The notes under the pieces: model-generated
What the model was told of the DNA's origin: nothing
The model's database searches: none
The model's input: the letters and a program-made list of their open reading frames with translations, nothing else
Position numbers and translations under genes: made by a program
Shown here: in pieces, positions 8,453 to 17,257 of the stretch
Position numbering within the stretch: position 1 is the stretch's first letter
Layout of the letters: each line of letters begins with the position of its first letter
Origin: Allocatelliglobosispora scoriae
Lineage (GTDB): Bacteria > Actinomycetota > Actinomycetes > Mycobacteriales > Micromonosporaceae
NCBI RefSeq assembly: GCF_014204945.1
Contig: NZ_JACHMN010000003.1
Location: 2,108,001-2,172,000, forward strand
Direction: 5' to 3'
Length of the DNA stretch: 64,000 bases

Positions 8453-8923
8453 TCAGTAGCCGTACGGGGAGGGCGTGGGGTCGATGAGGCCGGCCATCCC
8501 GGCGGTGCCGCAGATGCCGACCATGAAGACCCCGTAGCAGAGGCAGATCGCCACCGACAGGCCGGTGAAGACGTAGCCCAGGATGAGCCCGGCGGTGGCG
8601 AGGCCGTCGCCGCTCTCGCCGGAGACCTTGATCTGGTTCTTCGCCATGTGGCCGAAGACGATCGCCAGCGGGGAGAAGATGAAGGCGAAGACGATCGCCA
8701 GGATCGCCATCGTGTTCGTCGGCGGCGCCACGACATACTGCGGGCCGTAGGGCTGCGAGCCGTACGGCTGCTGACCATAGGGCTGCTCAGCGCCGTAGGG
8801 TGGCGGCGGGCCGTAGGGCTGGGGCTGGCCATAGGGCCCCGGGCCCTGGTAGGGCTGCTGCTGATAGGGGTCGGGCGGGAGCTGCGGCTGTTCGCCGGGG
8901 TTCCCGGGCGGCAGGTCGGTCAT
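8453..8923 (-). CDS. DUF4190 domain membrane protein
   Basis: 156 residues. The first 65 are a low-complexity Pro/Gln/Tyr/Gly tail with repeated PYG units. Two transmembrane helices with the DUF4190 pattern follow (MAILAIVFAFIFSPLAIVFGH, then GLATAGLILGYV). These proteins are common in actinomycetes and lack an assigned function. GAGGAG lies about 8 nt before the ATG. The tail resembles that of the RDD protein at the left edge. Confidence 0.85.
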   Translation of the reverse strand: MTDLPPGNPGEQPQLPPDPYQQQPYQGPGPYGQPQPYGPPPPYGAEQPYGQQPYGSQPYGPQYVVAPPTNTMAILAIVFAFIFSPLAIVFGHMAKNQIKVSGESGDGLATAGLILGYVFTGLSVAICLCYGVFMVGICGTAGMAGLIDPTPSPYGY

Positions 8924-9016
8924 ACGGGCTCCTCTTCAGCAGGTACGCCCGAAGGCTACTGCATCGGCGCTCGTCCCGGGTGGGTACAGTGGCAGGCCCC
9001 TCGACCAGGAGAAACA

Positions 9017-9625
9017 GTGACTGAGCCCCTGCCCGCCGGCCCCGGCTGGCACCCCGCGCCGAGCCCCGTCCGCGGCGGGAGCGCACTGCGTCCGGGTCGG
9101 CGCCACCGGGACGGCGAGGGCTGGTCGAACCGCACGATGGCCGCCGGCGCGCTCATCCCGCCCGCCGACCTGGCCCTGTCGCCGTCGACCCCGCCGCGGT
9201 CGTCGGCGGCTCGCAACGCGCTGGCGCTCGCGATGTTCCTGCCCGCCGTCGGCGCGGGCTACGGCGTCCACCGGGGCGTGGCGTGGCTCACCGGCCTCGA
9301 CCGGGCCGGGTACGCCGCCACCGCCCTGTTCGTCGCCGGGCTCGTCGCCTGGCTGGCCCCGAAGGTCTCCTACCGCCGACGGGACGCCGTCTGGGTCGCC
9401 GCCGTCCCGTACTCCGCCCTCTACCTCGGCTGGCGGTTCGCCCGTCGGCTCGCCTACCTGCCGCACCGGGACTGGCCGCCCCGCGACGACGAGGCACCGG
9501 GGTGGATCCAGGTCAGCCACCCGACCGAGCCGGGTGCCCTGCTCTATGTGCAAGCCTGCGACACCGCTCCCGCCGCTCAACTGGTAGGAATGCAGGATGA
9601 GCGACGTCGTCGAGCTGTGCCGTGA
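9017..9625 (+). CDS. Hypothetical membrane protein
   Basis: 202 residues from a GTG with AGGAGA 5 nt upstream. The N-terminus GPGWHPAPS and a following DGEGWSNRT loosely resemble a degenerate DUF2510 tryptophan motif. Two hydrophobic helices lie in the middle (about 62-105). The 3' end overlaps the M20 peptidase gene by 29 nt in another frame, so the two genes are probably cotranscribed. Function unknown. Confidence 0.65.
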   Translation: MTEPLPAGPGWHPAPSPVRGGSALRPGRRHRDGEGWSNRTMAAGALIPPADLALSPSTPPRSSAARNALALAMFLPAVGAGYGVHRGVAWLTGLDRAGYAATALFVAGLVAWLAPKVSYRRRDAVWVAAVPYSALYLGWRFARRLAYLPHRDWPPRDDEAPGWIQVSHPTEPGALLYVQACDTAPAAQLVGMQDERRRRAVP

Positions 9626-10889
9626 CCTGATCCGCATCGACTCCACCAACACCGGTGACCTGGCCACGAGTGCCGGGGAACGGGCCGCCGCCGAATACGT
9701 GGCCGGCGTGCTCGGCGAGGCCGGGCTCGAACCGGCGGTGCTGGAGACGGCGAAGGGGCGTACCAATCTGGTGGCCCGGATTCCCGGCCGGGACAGCTCG
9801 CGCGGCGCGCTGCTGGTCCACGGCCACCTCGATGTCGTGCCCGCCGACGCGAGCGAGTGGTCCGTGCACCCGTTCTCCGGCGAGCTGCGCGACGGCTACG
9901 TCTGGGGCCGCGGCGCCGTCGACATGAAGGACTTCGACGCCATGATGCTCGCCACGGTGAAGCAGTGGCACCGCGAGGGCTACGTCCCGCCGCGCGACAT
10001 CGTGCTCGCCTTCACCGCCGACGAGGAGGCGGGCGGCGACTACGGCGCCCACTACCTGGTCCGCGACCACCCGGAGCTCTTCGACGGCTGCACCGAGGCG
10101 ATCGGCGAGGTCGGCGGCTTCTCCGTCTCCATCGGCGGTGACCTGCGTCTCTACCTGATCCAGACGGCCGAGAAGGGCATCGACTGGCTGCGGCTGCACG
10201 CCACCGGCCGCCCCGGGCACGGCTCGATGATCAACGACGACAACGCCGTCACCGCGCTCTGCGAGGCGGTCGCCCGGCTCGGCCGCCACCGGTTCCCGCT
10301 GGAGGTGACGCCGACGACCAAGGCGTTCCTGGAGCACATCTCGGAGATCCTCGGCATCGAGCTCGACCTGGAGAACCCGGAGGCCGCGGTCGCCAAGCTC
10401 GGCCCGATCGCCTCCCTGGTCGGCGCCACCCTGCGCAACACGGCCAACCCGTCGCGGCTCGCCGCGGGCTACAAGGACAACGTCATCCCCGGCCGGGCCA
10501 GCGCCACCATCGACTGCCGCACGCTGCCGGGCTTCGAGGAGACCTTCCGCGAGCAGCTCCGCGCGGTCATCGGCGACGGTCTGGAGATCGAGACCGTGCA
10601 CCACCAGGAGGCGCTGGAGACCACCTTCGACGGTCCGCTCGTCGACGCGATGGCCGCGGCGCTGCGTGCCGAGGACGCCGGTGCGCGCCCCGTTCCCTAC
10701 ATGCTCTCGGGCGGCACCGACGCGAAGGCTTTCGCGACGCTCGGCATGCGCTGCTTCGGTTTCTCGCCGCTGAAGCTCCCCGCCGACCTCAACTTCGCCG
10801 CACTCTTCCATGGCATTGACGAGCGGGTGCCGGTCGAGGGACTAGAGTTCGGCGTGCGGGTGCTCGACCGGCTGCTCCGTAACAGCTGA
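9597..10889 (+). CDS. M20/M25/M40 family metallopeptidase
   Basis: 430 residues. M20 motifs are intact: HGHLDVVP (His77, Asp79), GRGAVDMKD (bridging Asp109), TADEEAGG (catalytic and metal Glu near 145) and a late FHGIDERVP with the last metal His. These cytosolic dizinc enzymes hydrolyse dipeptides or N-acyl amino acids; the substrate cannot be read from sequence. The dimerisation insert (about 185-320) is present and the length is normal. It starts inside the previous gene. Confidence 0.9.
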   Translation: MSDVVELCRDLIRIDSTNTGDLATSAGERAAAEYVAGVLGEAGLEPAVLETAKGRTNLVARIPGRDSSRGALLVHGHLDVVPADASEWSVHPFSGELRDGYVWGRGAVDMKDFDAMMLATVKQWHREGYVPPRDIVLAFTADEEAGGDYGAHYLVRDHPELFDGCTEAIGEVGGFSVSIGGDLRLYLIQTAEKGIDWLRLHATGRPGHGSMINDDNAVTALCEAVARLGRHRFPLEVTPTTKAFLEHISEILGIELDLENPEAAVAKLGPIASLVGATLRNTANPSRLAAGYKDNVIPGRASATIDCRTLPGFEETFREQLRAVIGDGLEIETVHHQEALETTFDGPLVDAMAAALRAEDAGARPVPYMLSGGTDAKAFATLGMRCFGFSPLKLPADLNFAALFHGIDERVPVEGLEFGVRVLDRLLRNS

Positions 10890-10930
10890 CGTCTCGCCCG
10901 AATCTCGAACACGTCCGAAGGGGACCACTC

Positions 10931-11575
10931 ATGAGCTACACCGACGCACAGGTCGACGCCGCACTGGAGGCGGTCGTGAGCGCGCTGCGCACGCACCTCA
11001 CCGCGGTCCGCGCTGCCGGTGGCAAGATCGATGACGACGATGTGTGGCGCAGCTACGTCGCGCTCAACAACGCCTCGGTCGCCTACGATGACCACCTGCT
11101 CGATGTCTACGGCGAGGTCACGCCGTGGCAGGTCGACCCGATCGACCCGGAGAAGGCCGATCAGTTCTTCGATTCCTCCGCCGAGGACTCCGACGACCCG
11201 CACACCAAGGTGATCTCGGTCCGGCAGCGCCGCGACTACAAGATCCCCAGCGTCTCCGCGCTGCTCAAGGCCGGTCAGGAAGCCCGCGACGCGATCATGG
11301 AGGAGGGCGAGAGCCCCGACCCGGTCGAGACCATCAGCGAGGCCCTGATCGAGCTGCTGCAGTCCGGTGACGGATCGCTCGCCGCCCTCGACATCCCGGA
11401 GCTCGAGCCGCTCGACGGCATCGTCACGGTCGCCGAGGTCGAGAGCGCGCTGGACCCCGAGGCCTACGAGGAGACCGACGCCGACGGCCCGTTCTCGCTC
11501 GGCAGCACCGACCGCCTCATCGGCCGCATGGACGAGCACCTGCACCTCGAGGACCACGAGGGTCACGAGCACTGA
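10931..11575 (+). CDS. Acidic protein of unknown function
   Basis: 214 residues, strongly acidic, with many Asp/Glu and a His-rich end (DEHLHLEDHEGHEH) that could bind metal. No membrane segment or signal peptide is visible. GAAGGGGA lies about 8 nt before the ATG. It starts 41 nt after the M20 peptidase, so it may share that transcript. I do not recognise the family beyond an impression that it is restricted to actinomycetes. Confidence 0.7.
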   Translation: MSYTDAQVDAALEAVVSALRTHLTAVRAAGGKIDDDDVWRSYVALNNASVAYDDHLLDVYGEVTPWQVDPIDPEKADQFFDSSAEDSDDPHTKVISVRQRRDYKIPSVSALLKAGQEARDAIMEEGESPDPVETISEALIELLQSGDGSLAALDIPELEPLDGIVTVAEVESALDPEAYEETDADGPFSLGSTDRLIGRMDEHLHLEDHEGHEH

Positions 11576-11607
11576 GTCATGGCGTCACCTCCGGTGACGC
11601 TGGCGGT

Positions 11608-11660
11608 GTCCCTCGGGACCCGGTCGTTCGCGATCCTTCTGCTCCTTCGGAGCAGCAGAA
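11608..11660. terminator. Hairpin cluster between convergent genes
   Basis: Two hairpins follow the acidic protein: GTCCC-TC-GGGAC (11608-11619) and a TTCTGCT / AGCAGAA stem (11637-11660). The downstream gene is convergent, so this is probably a bidirectional terminator. Confidence 0.5.
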
Positions 11661-11700
11661 TCCCGAACACCGGCGGGACACCGCGACGTGGGCGCGGCCC

Positions 11701-11745
11701 TTGTCGGTCGCGCCCCTTGTCGGTCGCGGCCCTTGTCGGTCGGCC
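11701..11745. repeat. 16-nt tandem repeat, about 2.8 units
   Basis: Units TTGTCGGTCGCGCCCC (11701), TTGTCGGTCGCGGCCC (11717) and a partial TTGTCGGTCGGCC (11733) run head to tail in the gap 11576-11785. The repeat at 18557-18604 has the same period and a similar TCGCGCCCC end. Confidence 0.75.
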
Positions 11746-11785
11746 TTTTCTTCAACCTTTCGATTGTTACGCCTTGCGGGGCTCT

Positions 11786-11974
11786 CTAGGTCGAAAGGCC
11801 TGGCAGCGGGGCTCGTTGGGGGCGGCGGAGGAGGACCTGCCGGGTGCCGTCCTTGAGCAGGCGGACCCGGGCGAGCTCCCAGCCCGCGAACTCGGCCTGG
11901 ATCGCCAGCCGCACCGCGGCGGTCACCCTGTCGACATCCGGTGGTATCCGCAGCGGTGCGTATTCGTAGTCCAT
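11786..11974 (-). CDS. DUF5703 family small protein
   Basis: 62 residues beginning MDYEYAPLRIPPDVDR and containing AIQAEFAGWELARVRL and RQVLLRR. This matches my memory of the short actinomycete DUF5703 family (YEYxPLR start, GWELAR centre). No function is known. The gene starts 51 nt after the aldo/keto reductase on the same strand and may be cotranscribed. Confidence 0.75.
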   Translation of the reverse strand: MDYEYAPLRIPPDVDRVTAAVRLAIQAEFAGWELARVRLLKDGTRQVLLRRPQRAPLPGLST

Positions 11975-12024
11975 GTCGATAATGGTGCTCCCGACGGGCG
12001 ACGTTTTCCAGAGTGTCTCGCCTC

Positions 12025-12978
12025 TTACGTGACGGATTCTGCCGATACGTCGTCCAGGGCTCGACTGATCTCCGGTGGCAGATCGATCCCCTCGACCGGG
12101 AGCGCCTCCATGAGCTGATCGAGCGTCCGGGCGCCGATGACGGGGGCGGTCACGCCCGGCCGATCGCGTACCCAGGCGAGCGCGACCAGCCCCGGGCTCA
12201 CGCCGAGGCCGCTCGCGGCGGTCATCACCGACTCGACGATCGCCGAGCAGCGCGGGTCCAGATAGGCGAGGACGAACCGGTCGAAGGTGCGCGACGCGGC
12301 CCGGGAGTCGGCCGGACGGCCATGGCGGTATTTGCCGGTCAGGACGCCGCGCCCCAGGGGCGACCAGGGGAGCACCCCGATCCCCATCGCCGCGCACGCG
12401 GGCAGCACCTCGCGTTCGATGCCCCGCTCCAGCAGCGAATACTCCACGCCGGTGGCGATGATGGGTGCCCGCTGCGGCCAGGCCGACTGCCAGGTCGCCG
12501 CCCGGGCCATCTGCCAGCCGGTGAGGTTGGCGACCCCGGCGTAGCGGGCCTTGCCGGTGGCGACGGCGTGGTCGAGGGCGGAGAGGGTCTCCTCCATCGG
12601 CGTATCGGGGTCGTAGCCGTGCACCTGCCACAGGTCGACGTAATCGGTGCCGAGGCGGCGCAGGGTGACGTCGAGGCTGCGCAGCAGGTGGCCCCGGGAC
12701 GCGTCGTGACGGCGGCTGCCCCGGGCCCGTACGCCGGCCTTGGCGACGATGATGAGGTCCTCGCGGGCGACCATCGCGTCGAGTAGGGTTCCCAGGACTG
12801 CTTCGGCCTCGCCGTCGGCGTAGACATCGGCGGTGTCGATCAGCGTGCCGCCGGCGTCGACAAAGGACTTCAGCTGCGCGCCCGCGTCGTCGGGGTCGGT
12901 ATCCTGACCCCACGTCATGGTGCCCAGGCCCAGCCGTGAGACCGCCAGTCCGCTTCGGCCGAGCGGTCGCTGCTGCAT
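12025..12978 (-). CDS. Aldo/keto reductase
   Basis: 317 residues forming an NADPH-dependent TIM barrel. Visible motifs: GTLIDTADVYADG (Asp and Tyr of the tetrad), the catalytic Lys in IVAKAGVRARG, and VDLWQVHGYDPDTPMEET with the His. The C-terminal RDRPGVTAPVIGARTLDQL binds the cofactor. The substrate is probably a carbonyl compound but is undefined. The start is backed by TATCGT 6 nt upstream. It is divergent from the F420-type enzyme across a long palindrome. Confidence 0.88.
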   Translation of the reverse strand: MQQRPLGRSGLAVSRLGLGTMTWGQDTDPDDAGAQLKSFVDAGGTLIDTADVYADGEAEAVLGTLLDAMVAREDLIIVAKAGVRARGSRRHDASRGHLLRSLDVTLRRLGTDYVDLWQVHGYDPDTPMEETLSALDHAVATGKARYAGVANLTGWQMARAATWQSAWPQRAPIIATGVEYSLLERGIEREVLPACAAMGIGVLPWSPLGRGVLTGKYRHGRPADSRAASRTFDRFVLAYLDPRCSAIVESVMTAASGLGVSPGLVALAWVRDRPGVTAPVIGARTLDQLMEALPVEGIDLPPEISRALDDVSAESVT

Positions 12979-12984
12979 GCCTGA

Positions 12985-12990
12985 ACGATA
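12985..12990 (-). promoter_or_regulatory. -10 hexamer TATCGT, N6, ATG (leaderless layout)
   Basis: On the minus strand TATCGT is followed by 6 nt and the ATG of the aldo/keto reductase at 12978. Confidence 0.55.
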
Positions 12991-13059
12991 TTCTTCGTCG
13001 GCGTGTCGCGAAAAGCGTCCGTGTGTCGTGATCTTGACTGCTGTTTGGTTGCGCTTCGG

Positions 13060-13133
13060 GGTTTCCGGGGCGGATCGACCCGCTCTGGGCGGTCAGGCGT
13101 GATCACGACGCGGGTCGATCCGCCCCGGAAACC
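13060..13133. repeat. Long palindrome between divergent genes
   Basis: Perfect 24-bp arms (13060-13083 and 13110-13133) begin GGTTTCCGGGGCGG and enclose 26 nt. A smaller inverted pair (GTCGTGATC at 13026, GATCACGAC at 13101) overlaps it. It lies in the 260-nt gap between two divergent starts, so it is not an ordinary terminator. The rest of this gap holds the two promoters only. Confidence 0.8.
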
Positions 13134-13238
13134 CTGTCCCGGTGCAGGTGGCAGGAGTCCTACCGGTGGGTAACACCGCAGCACGGTTGCCCGGTAGGGT
13201 GGAACCACTCTTGTTGCGTGGTGATTGGTGGCTTTGTT

Positions 13239-14300
13239 ATGAAGCTTGGGCTGAATCTTGGGTACCAGACTGCTTGGACTTCTCCTGGGGACCACCTTTT
13301 GCTGGCGCAGGAGGCCGATCGGCTGGGGTACTCGGTGGTGTGGGCGGCTGAGGCCTATGGATCCGATTCGCCGTCGATCCTCGCCTGGATCGCCGGGCAG
13401 ACGTCGCGGATCGACGTGGGGTCCGCGGTCATGCAGATCCCGGCCCGTACTCCGGCCGCCACGGCGATGACTGCGGCGACCATCGATGCCTGCTCGGGCG
13501 GGCGGTTTCGGCTGGGGCTGGGGGTGTCGGGGCCGCAGGTGTCGGAGGGCTGGCACGGGGTCCGGTTCGCCAAGCCGCTGGCGCGGACGCGGGAGTTCGT
13601 GGAGATCGTGAAGCTGGCGATCGGGCGGCAGACCGTGGAGTTCCACGGCGAGCACTACGAACTGCCGCTGCCCGGCGGACCGGGGAAGGCGCTGCGGTTG
13701 AGCTTCCACCCTCCGCGGGAGCACATCCCGATCTACCTCGCCGCCGTCGGACCCAAGAATCTGGAGCTCGCCGGGGAGATCGCGGACGGCTGGCTGGCGA
13801 TCTTCTACTCGCCGGAGTACGCGTCGGAGTCCCTCGCCACGATCGCCAAGGGGCGGGGGAAGGCGGGGCTGACCCTCGACGGGTTCGACGTGGTGCCGAG
13901 CGTGCCGGTGGTGATCGGCGACGACGTCGAGATGTGCGCCGAGCTGGTGCGGCACTACGCGGCGCTCTACATCGGCGGGATGGGCAGCCGGGAGAAGAAC
14001 TTCTACAACGAACTGGCCGTCCGGATGGGCTACGGCGAAGCCGCGGCGAAGATCCAGGAGCTCTACCTCGCCAAGCGGCGCGAGGAGGCGGCGGCGGCCG
14101 TACCCATGGACTTCATCGACCAGACCAGCCTGCTGGGGCCGAAGGAGCGGGTCGCGGCGAGGCTGCGCGACTTCGCGTCGGCGGGGGTGACTACGCTCTG
14201 CGTGTCGCTCTTCGCGCCGGACCCCGAGTCGGGTGCGCAGACGCTGCGGGACGTGGCGGACGCACTGACCCTGTCCGGGGTCGGCGACCTAGGGGAGTAG
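13239..14300 (+). CDS. LLM class F420-dependent oxidoreductase, Rv3520c type
   Basis: 353 residues of the luciferase-like TIM barrel. Strong similarity to the Rv3520c subfamily as I recall it: MKLGLNLGY start, AEAYGSDSPSILAW, GLGVSGPQVSEGWHG, FAKPLARTREFVEIV, and GGMGSREKNFY. Such enzymes use reduced F420 for hydride transfer; the substrate is unknown. I chose the ATG at 13239 over a GTG/ATG 21 nt upstream because family members begin MKLG. It runs 7 nt ahead of uppP and may be cotranscribed. Confidence 0.87.
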   Translation: MKLGLNLGYQTAWTSPGDHLLLAQEADRLGYSVVWAAEAYGSDSPSILAWIAGQTSRIDVGSAVMQIPARTPAATAMTAATIDACSGGRFRLGLGVSGPQVSEGWHGVRFAKPLARTREFVEIVKLAIGRQTVEFHGEHYELPLPGGPGKALRLSFHPPREHIPIYLAAVGPKNLELAGEIADGWLAIFYSPEYASESLATIAKGRGKAGLTLDGFDVVPSVPVVIGDDVEMCAELVRHYAALYIGGMGSREKNFYNELAVRMGYGEAAAKIQELYLAKRREEAAAAVPMDFIDQTSLLGPKERVAARLRDFASAGVTTLCVSLFAPDPESGAQTLRDVADALTLSGVGDLGE

Positions 14301-14307
14301 GTAGTAC

Positions 14308-15138
14308 GTGGAGATCTCGATCTGGCAGGCCATCGTGCTGGGCATCGTGGAGGGCATCACCGAGTTCCTCCCGATCTCCTCCACCGGCCACCTCACCATC
14401 GTCGAGGAGCTGATGGGCCTGTCGATCGAGGACTCCGGTGTCACCGCCTTCACCGCGGTGATCCAGGTGGGTGCGATCGCCGCCGTGCTCATCTACTTCG
14501 CCAAGGACATCGGGCGGCTCGCCGCGGCCTGGTTCAAGGGCCTCTTCTCCGCGCAGGCCCGGCAGAACCACGACTACCGCTTCGCGTGGTATGTCATCGC
14601 GGGCTCGATGCCGATCGCCCTGGTCGGCTTCGCCGCCAAGGACTTCATCACCGGGCCGCTGCGCAGCCTGTGGGTCGTCGCCGCCGGTCTGATCATCTGG
14701 AGCGGCGCGATGGCCTTCGCCGACCACGCCGCCACCCAGCTCAAGGACGAGAAGGCGCTCACGCTCAAGGATTCGCTGATCATCGGCTTCGCCCAGTGTC
14801 TGGCCCTGGTCCCCGGCGTCTCCCGGTCCGGCGCCACGATCACCACCGGTCTGCTGCGCGACTTCAACCGGGTCACCGCGACCCGGCTCTCCTTCTTCCT
14901 CGGCATCCCGGCGCTGACCGCCGCGGGCATCTACGAGCTGCCCGACGCGCTGAAGTCCGACTCCGTCTCGATGAGCTCGCTCGCTGTCGGCACCGTCGTC
15001 AGCTTCGTCGTCGCATACGCCTCCATCGCATGGCTGCTGAAGTTCGTCGCCAACCACACCCTGAAGGTGTTCATCTGGTACAGGGTGATCCTCGGCGTGG
15101 CGATCATCGGGTTCCTGCTCTGGGGTCCACAGGCCTGA
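14308..15138 (+). CDS. uppP: Undecaprenyl-diphosphatase UppP/BacA
   Basis: 276 residues with 7-8 membrane helices. Both signature motifs are present: EGITEFLPISSTGH (residues 15-28) and PGVSRSGATITTG (about 170-182). It dephosphorylates undecaprenyl pyrophosphate at the membrane and so recycles the lipid carrier for peptidoglycan and other wall polymers; higher dosage gives bacitracin resistance in other bacteria. It starts at a GTG, 7 nt after the F420-type gene and 13 nt before the phosphatase gene, suggesting one operon. Confidence 0.95.
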   Translation: MEISIWQAIVLGIVEGITEFLPISSTGHLTIVEELMGLSIEDSGVTAFTAVIQVGAIAAVLIYFAKDIGRLAAAWFKGLFSAQARQNHDYRFAWYVIAGSMPIALVGFAAKDFITGPLRSLWVVAAGLIIWSGAMAFADHAATQLKDEKALTLKDSLIIGFAQCLALVPGVSRSGATITTGLLRDFNRVTATRLSFFLGIPALTAAGIYELPDALKSDSVSMSSLAVGTVVSFVVAYASIAWLLKFVANHTLKVFIWYRVILGVAIIGFLLWGPQA

Positions 15139-15151
15139 GAGGCTGACCACG

Positions 15152-15784
15152 ATGGGCACCGTCATTCTGCTGCGCCACGGGCGTACCACCGCTAATGCCG
15201 CCGGGATCCTCGCCGGTGACACGCCGGCGGAGCTCGACGACCGCGGCCGCGCGCAAGCCGCCGCGGCGGGCGAGCGCCTCGCCGACCTGCCGCTCGCGGC
15301 GGTCGTGACCAGCCCGCTGCTGCGCTGCCGGCAGACCCTGGAGTTGGCGTTGCCGCAGGCCACGCCGGAGGTCGAGGCCGACCTGACCGAGTGCGGCTAT
15401 GGCGATTGGACCGGCCGATCGCTCAAGGAGCTGGCCGAGGATCCGCTGTGGACGACGGTCCAGCAGCACGCCTCCGCCGTCACCTTCCCCGGCGGCGAGT
15501 CGATGTCGGCGATGTCGGCCCGTGCCGTCAACGCCGTGCGCCGCCACGACGCGGCGCTCGGCCCGGACGCGGTCTGGCTCGCCTGCTCCCACGGCGACAT
15601 CATCAAGGCGATCGTCGCCGACGCGCTCGGCCTGCACCTCGACCAGTTCCAGCGGATCAACGTCGAGCCGGCCTCACTGACGTTGATCCGATACACGCCG
15701 CAGCGGCCCTACCTGCTGCGCCTGAACGACCTGGGCGGGGACCTGAAACCCCTCGTCACCCCGACCGTCGGCGGAGCCGCCTGA
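15152..15784 (+). CDS. Histidine phosphatase, MSMEG_4193 type
   Basis: 210 residues of the phosphoglycerate-mutase/histidine phosphatase fold. The phosphate pocket is visible: LLRHGRTTANA (nucleophile His9), SPLLRCRQT, and ACSHGDIIKAI with the second His. The length and the neighbours (DUF3090, SCO1664-like, mshC) fit the actinomycete MSMEG_4193 family. The substrate is unknown. It is the second or third gene of the forward run that starts with uppP. Confidence 0.87.
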   Translation: MGTVILLRHGRTTANAAGILAGDTPAELDDRGRAQAAAAGERLADLPLAAVVTSPLLRCRQTLELALPQATPEVEADLTECGYGDWTGRSLKELAEDPLWTTVQQHASAVTFPGGESMSAMSARAVNAVRRHDAALGPDAVWLACSHGDIIKAIVADALGLHLDQFQRINVEPASLTLIRYTPQRPYLLRLNDLGGDLKPLVTPTVGGAA

Positions 15785-15860
15785 TACGCCTGGAGTGCGC
15801 CCTCAGCGAAGCTGCGCAACGCTGAACCACCGGTCCTACTGATGGGCCCGATTGAGGAGA

Positions 15861-15866
15861 TAGGGT
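15861..15866 (+). promoter_or_regulatory. -10 hexamer TAGGGT, N6, ATG (leaderless layout)
   Basis: TAGGGT is followed by 6 nt and the ATG of the DUF3090 gene at 15873, giving it its own start in addition to possible read-through. Confidence 0.6.
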
Positions 15867-15872
15867 TTCGGT

Positions 15873-16436
15873 ATGACACATCAGGTGTTCGCCTTCGAGC
15901 CGCCCGAACGGTTCGTCGCCGGCACCGTCGGCCCGCCGGGAGAGCGGGCGTTCTTCCTCCAGGCGCGCGGCGGCGGCAGGCTCGTCACGGTCGCCCTGGA
16001 GAAAGTGCAGGTCGCGCTCCTCGCCGAGAAGCTGGAGGAGCTGCTGACCGAGGCTCACCGGCGCTTCGACATGCCGATGCCCGGCACCGAGGTGAGCGAC
16101 CCCGACAACGAGCCGCTGGACGCACCCGTGGACGAGGAGTTCCGGGTCGGCACGCTCGGGCTGGCATACGACGTCGACAGTGAAACCGTGATCATCGAGG
16201 CGATCGCCGTCAACGAGGCGGAGCCCGACACCGAGCCCGACGACAGCCTCGACGAAGAGGTCGACGAGGACCTCGACCGGCTCCGGGTCCGGCTCACCCC
16301 GGGCGAGGTGCGGGCCTTCATCGCCCGGGCCCGTCGCCTGCTCTCGGCCGGTCGCCCGCCGTGCCCGCTCTGCGGGCAGCCCCTGGACCCGGCCGGACAC
16401 CTGTGTCCGCGTCACAACGGTTACCACCGCAGGTGA
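15873..16436 (+). CDS. DUF3090 family protein
   Basis: 187 residues. The N-terminal beta-rich part (FEPPERFVAGTVGPPGERAFFLQA) and the acidic middle match DUF3090. A C-terminal zinc-ribbon-like stretch, CPLCGQPLDPAGHLCPR, supplies three Cys and a His. Function is unknown, but the gene keeps company with the SCO1664-like protein and mshC in actinomycetes. Its TGA overlaps the GTG of the next gene by 4 nt (GTGA), so translation is probably coupled. Confidence 0.9.
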   Translation: MTHQVFAFEPPERFVAGTVGPPGERAFFLQARGGGRLVTVALEKVQVALLAEKLEELLTEAHRRFDMPMPGTEVSDPDNEPLDAPVDEEFRVGTLGLAYDVDSETVIIEAIAVNEAEPDTEPDDSLDEEVDEDLDRLRVRLTPGEVRAFIARARRLLSAGRPPCPLCGQPLDPAGHLCPRHNGYHRR

Positions 16437-17224
16437 ACCCGCTGCAGGCCACCGCCGCCATCGAGCTCCTGCGCCGGGGCGAGATGGAGATCGAGGGTCG
16501 CCTCGTCGACGCCTCCAACGCGACCCTGCGGGTCGAGCTCACCCTCGACGGCGAGACCGCCCGCGCGGTCTACAAGCCGATCCGGGGCGAGCGCCCGCTG
16601 TGGGACTTCCCGCCGGGGCCCGGCCCCGGCGGCAACCTCGCCGGTCGCGAGGTCGCGGCCTACGAGGTGAGCGCCGCCGCCGGTTGGGGGCTGGTGCCGC
16701 CGACGATCCTGCGCGACGGCCCGCTCGGCCCCGGCTCGGTGCAGCTGTGGCTCGACGACCTCGCCGAGGAGCAGCTCGTCGACTGGGTCCCGGCCGGATC
16801 GATGCCGTCGGACTGGTGCACCATCGCCGCGGCGCAGGACGAGGACGGCGCCTCCTACCTGCTGGCTCACGCCGACGATCCCCGCCTCGCCACGCTCGCC
16901 CTCTTCGACGCGCTGATCAACAATGCCGACCGCAAGGGCGCCCACGTGCTGCTCGCGGCCGACGGGCACCTCGCCGGGATCGACCACGGCGTCTGCTTCC
17001 ACGCCGAGCCGAAGCTGCGGACGGTGCTGTGGGGGTTCGCGGGCCGACCCATCCCCGCCGAGCTCGCCGAGCGCCTCGACACGCTCGACCCGGGCTCGCT
17101 CGCCGAGCACCTCACCCCGGCCGAGCTGACCGCGCTGATCCGTCGGCGGGACCGGCTGCGCGAGATCGGCCGCTACCCGCAGCCGCCGAGCGATCGCCAC
17201 ATCATCCCGTGGCCACCGATCTGA
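16433..17224 (+). CDS. SCO1664-family protein, PI3/4-kinase-like fold
   Basis: 263 residues from a GTG that overlaps the DUF3090 stop. The sequence recalls a degenerate phosphatidylinositol 3/4-kinase or HipA-like core: a Lys in RAVYKPIRGE, FDALINNADRKGAHVLL resembling the catalytic N-x-D-R-K loop, and GIDHGVCFH resembling the metal-binding aspartate segment. Whether it is an active kinase is unknown. It lies 33 nt before mshC. The fold call is inference; the family call rests on neighbourhood and sequence pattern. Confidence 0.8.
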   Translation: MNPLQATAAIELLRRGEMEIEGRLVDASNATLRVELTLDGETARAVYKPIRGERPLWDFPPGPGPGGNLAGREVAAYEVSAAAGWGLVPPTILRDGPLGPGSVQLWLDDLAEEQLVDWVPAGSMPSDWCTIAAAQDEDGASYLLAHADDPRLATLALFDALINNADRKGAHVLLAADGHLAGIDHGVCFHAEPKLRTVLWGFAGRPIPAELAERLDTLDPGSLAEHLTPAELTALIRRRDRLREIGRYPQPPSDRHIIPWPPI

Positions 17225-17244
17225 CGTTCGATCACGCCGCCGGA

Positions 17245-17250
17245 TACTCT
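17245..17250 (+). promoter_or_regulatory. -10-like TACTCT, N7, ATG, with Shine-Dalgarno
   Basis: TACTCT lies 7 nt before the mshC ATG at 17258. A CGGAGG is also present in the spacer, close to the start, so both leaderless and leadered use are possible. Confidence 0.4.
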
Positions 17251-17257
17251 CGGAGGC

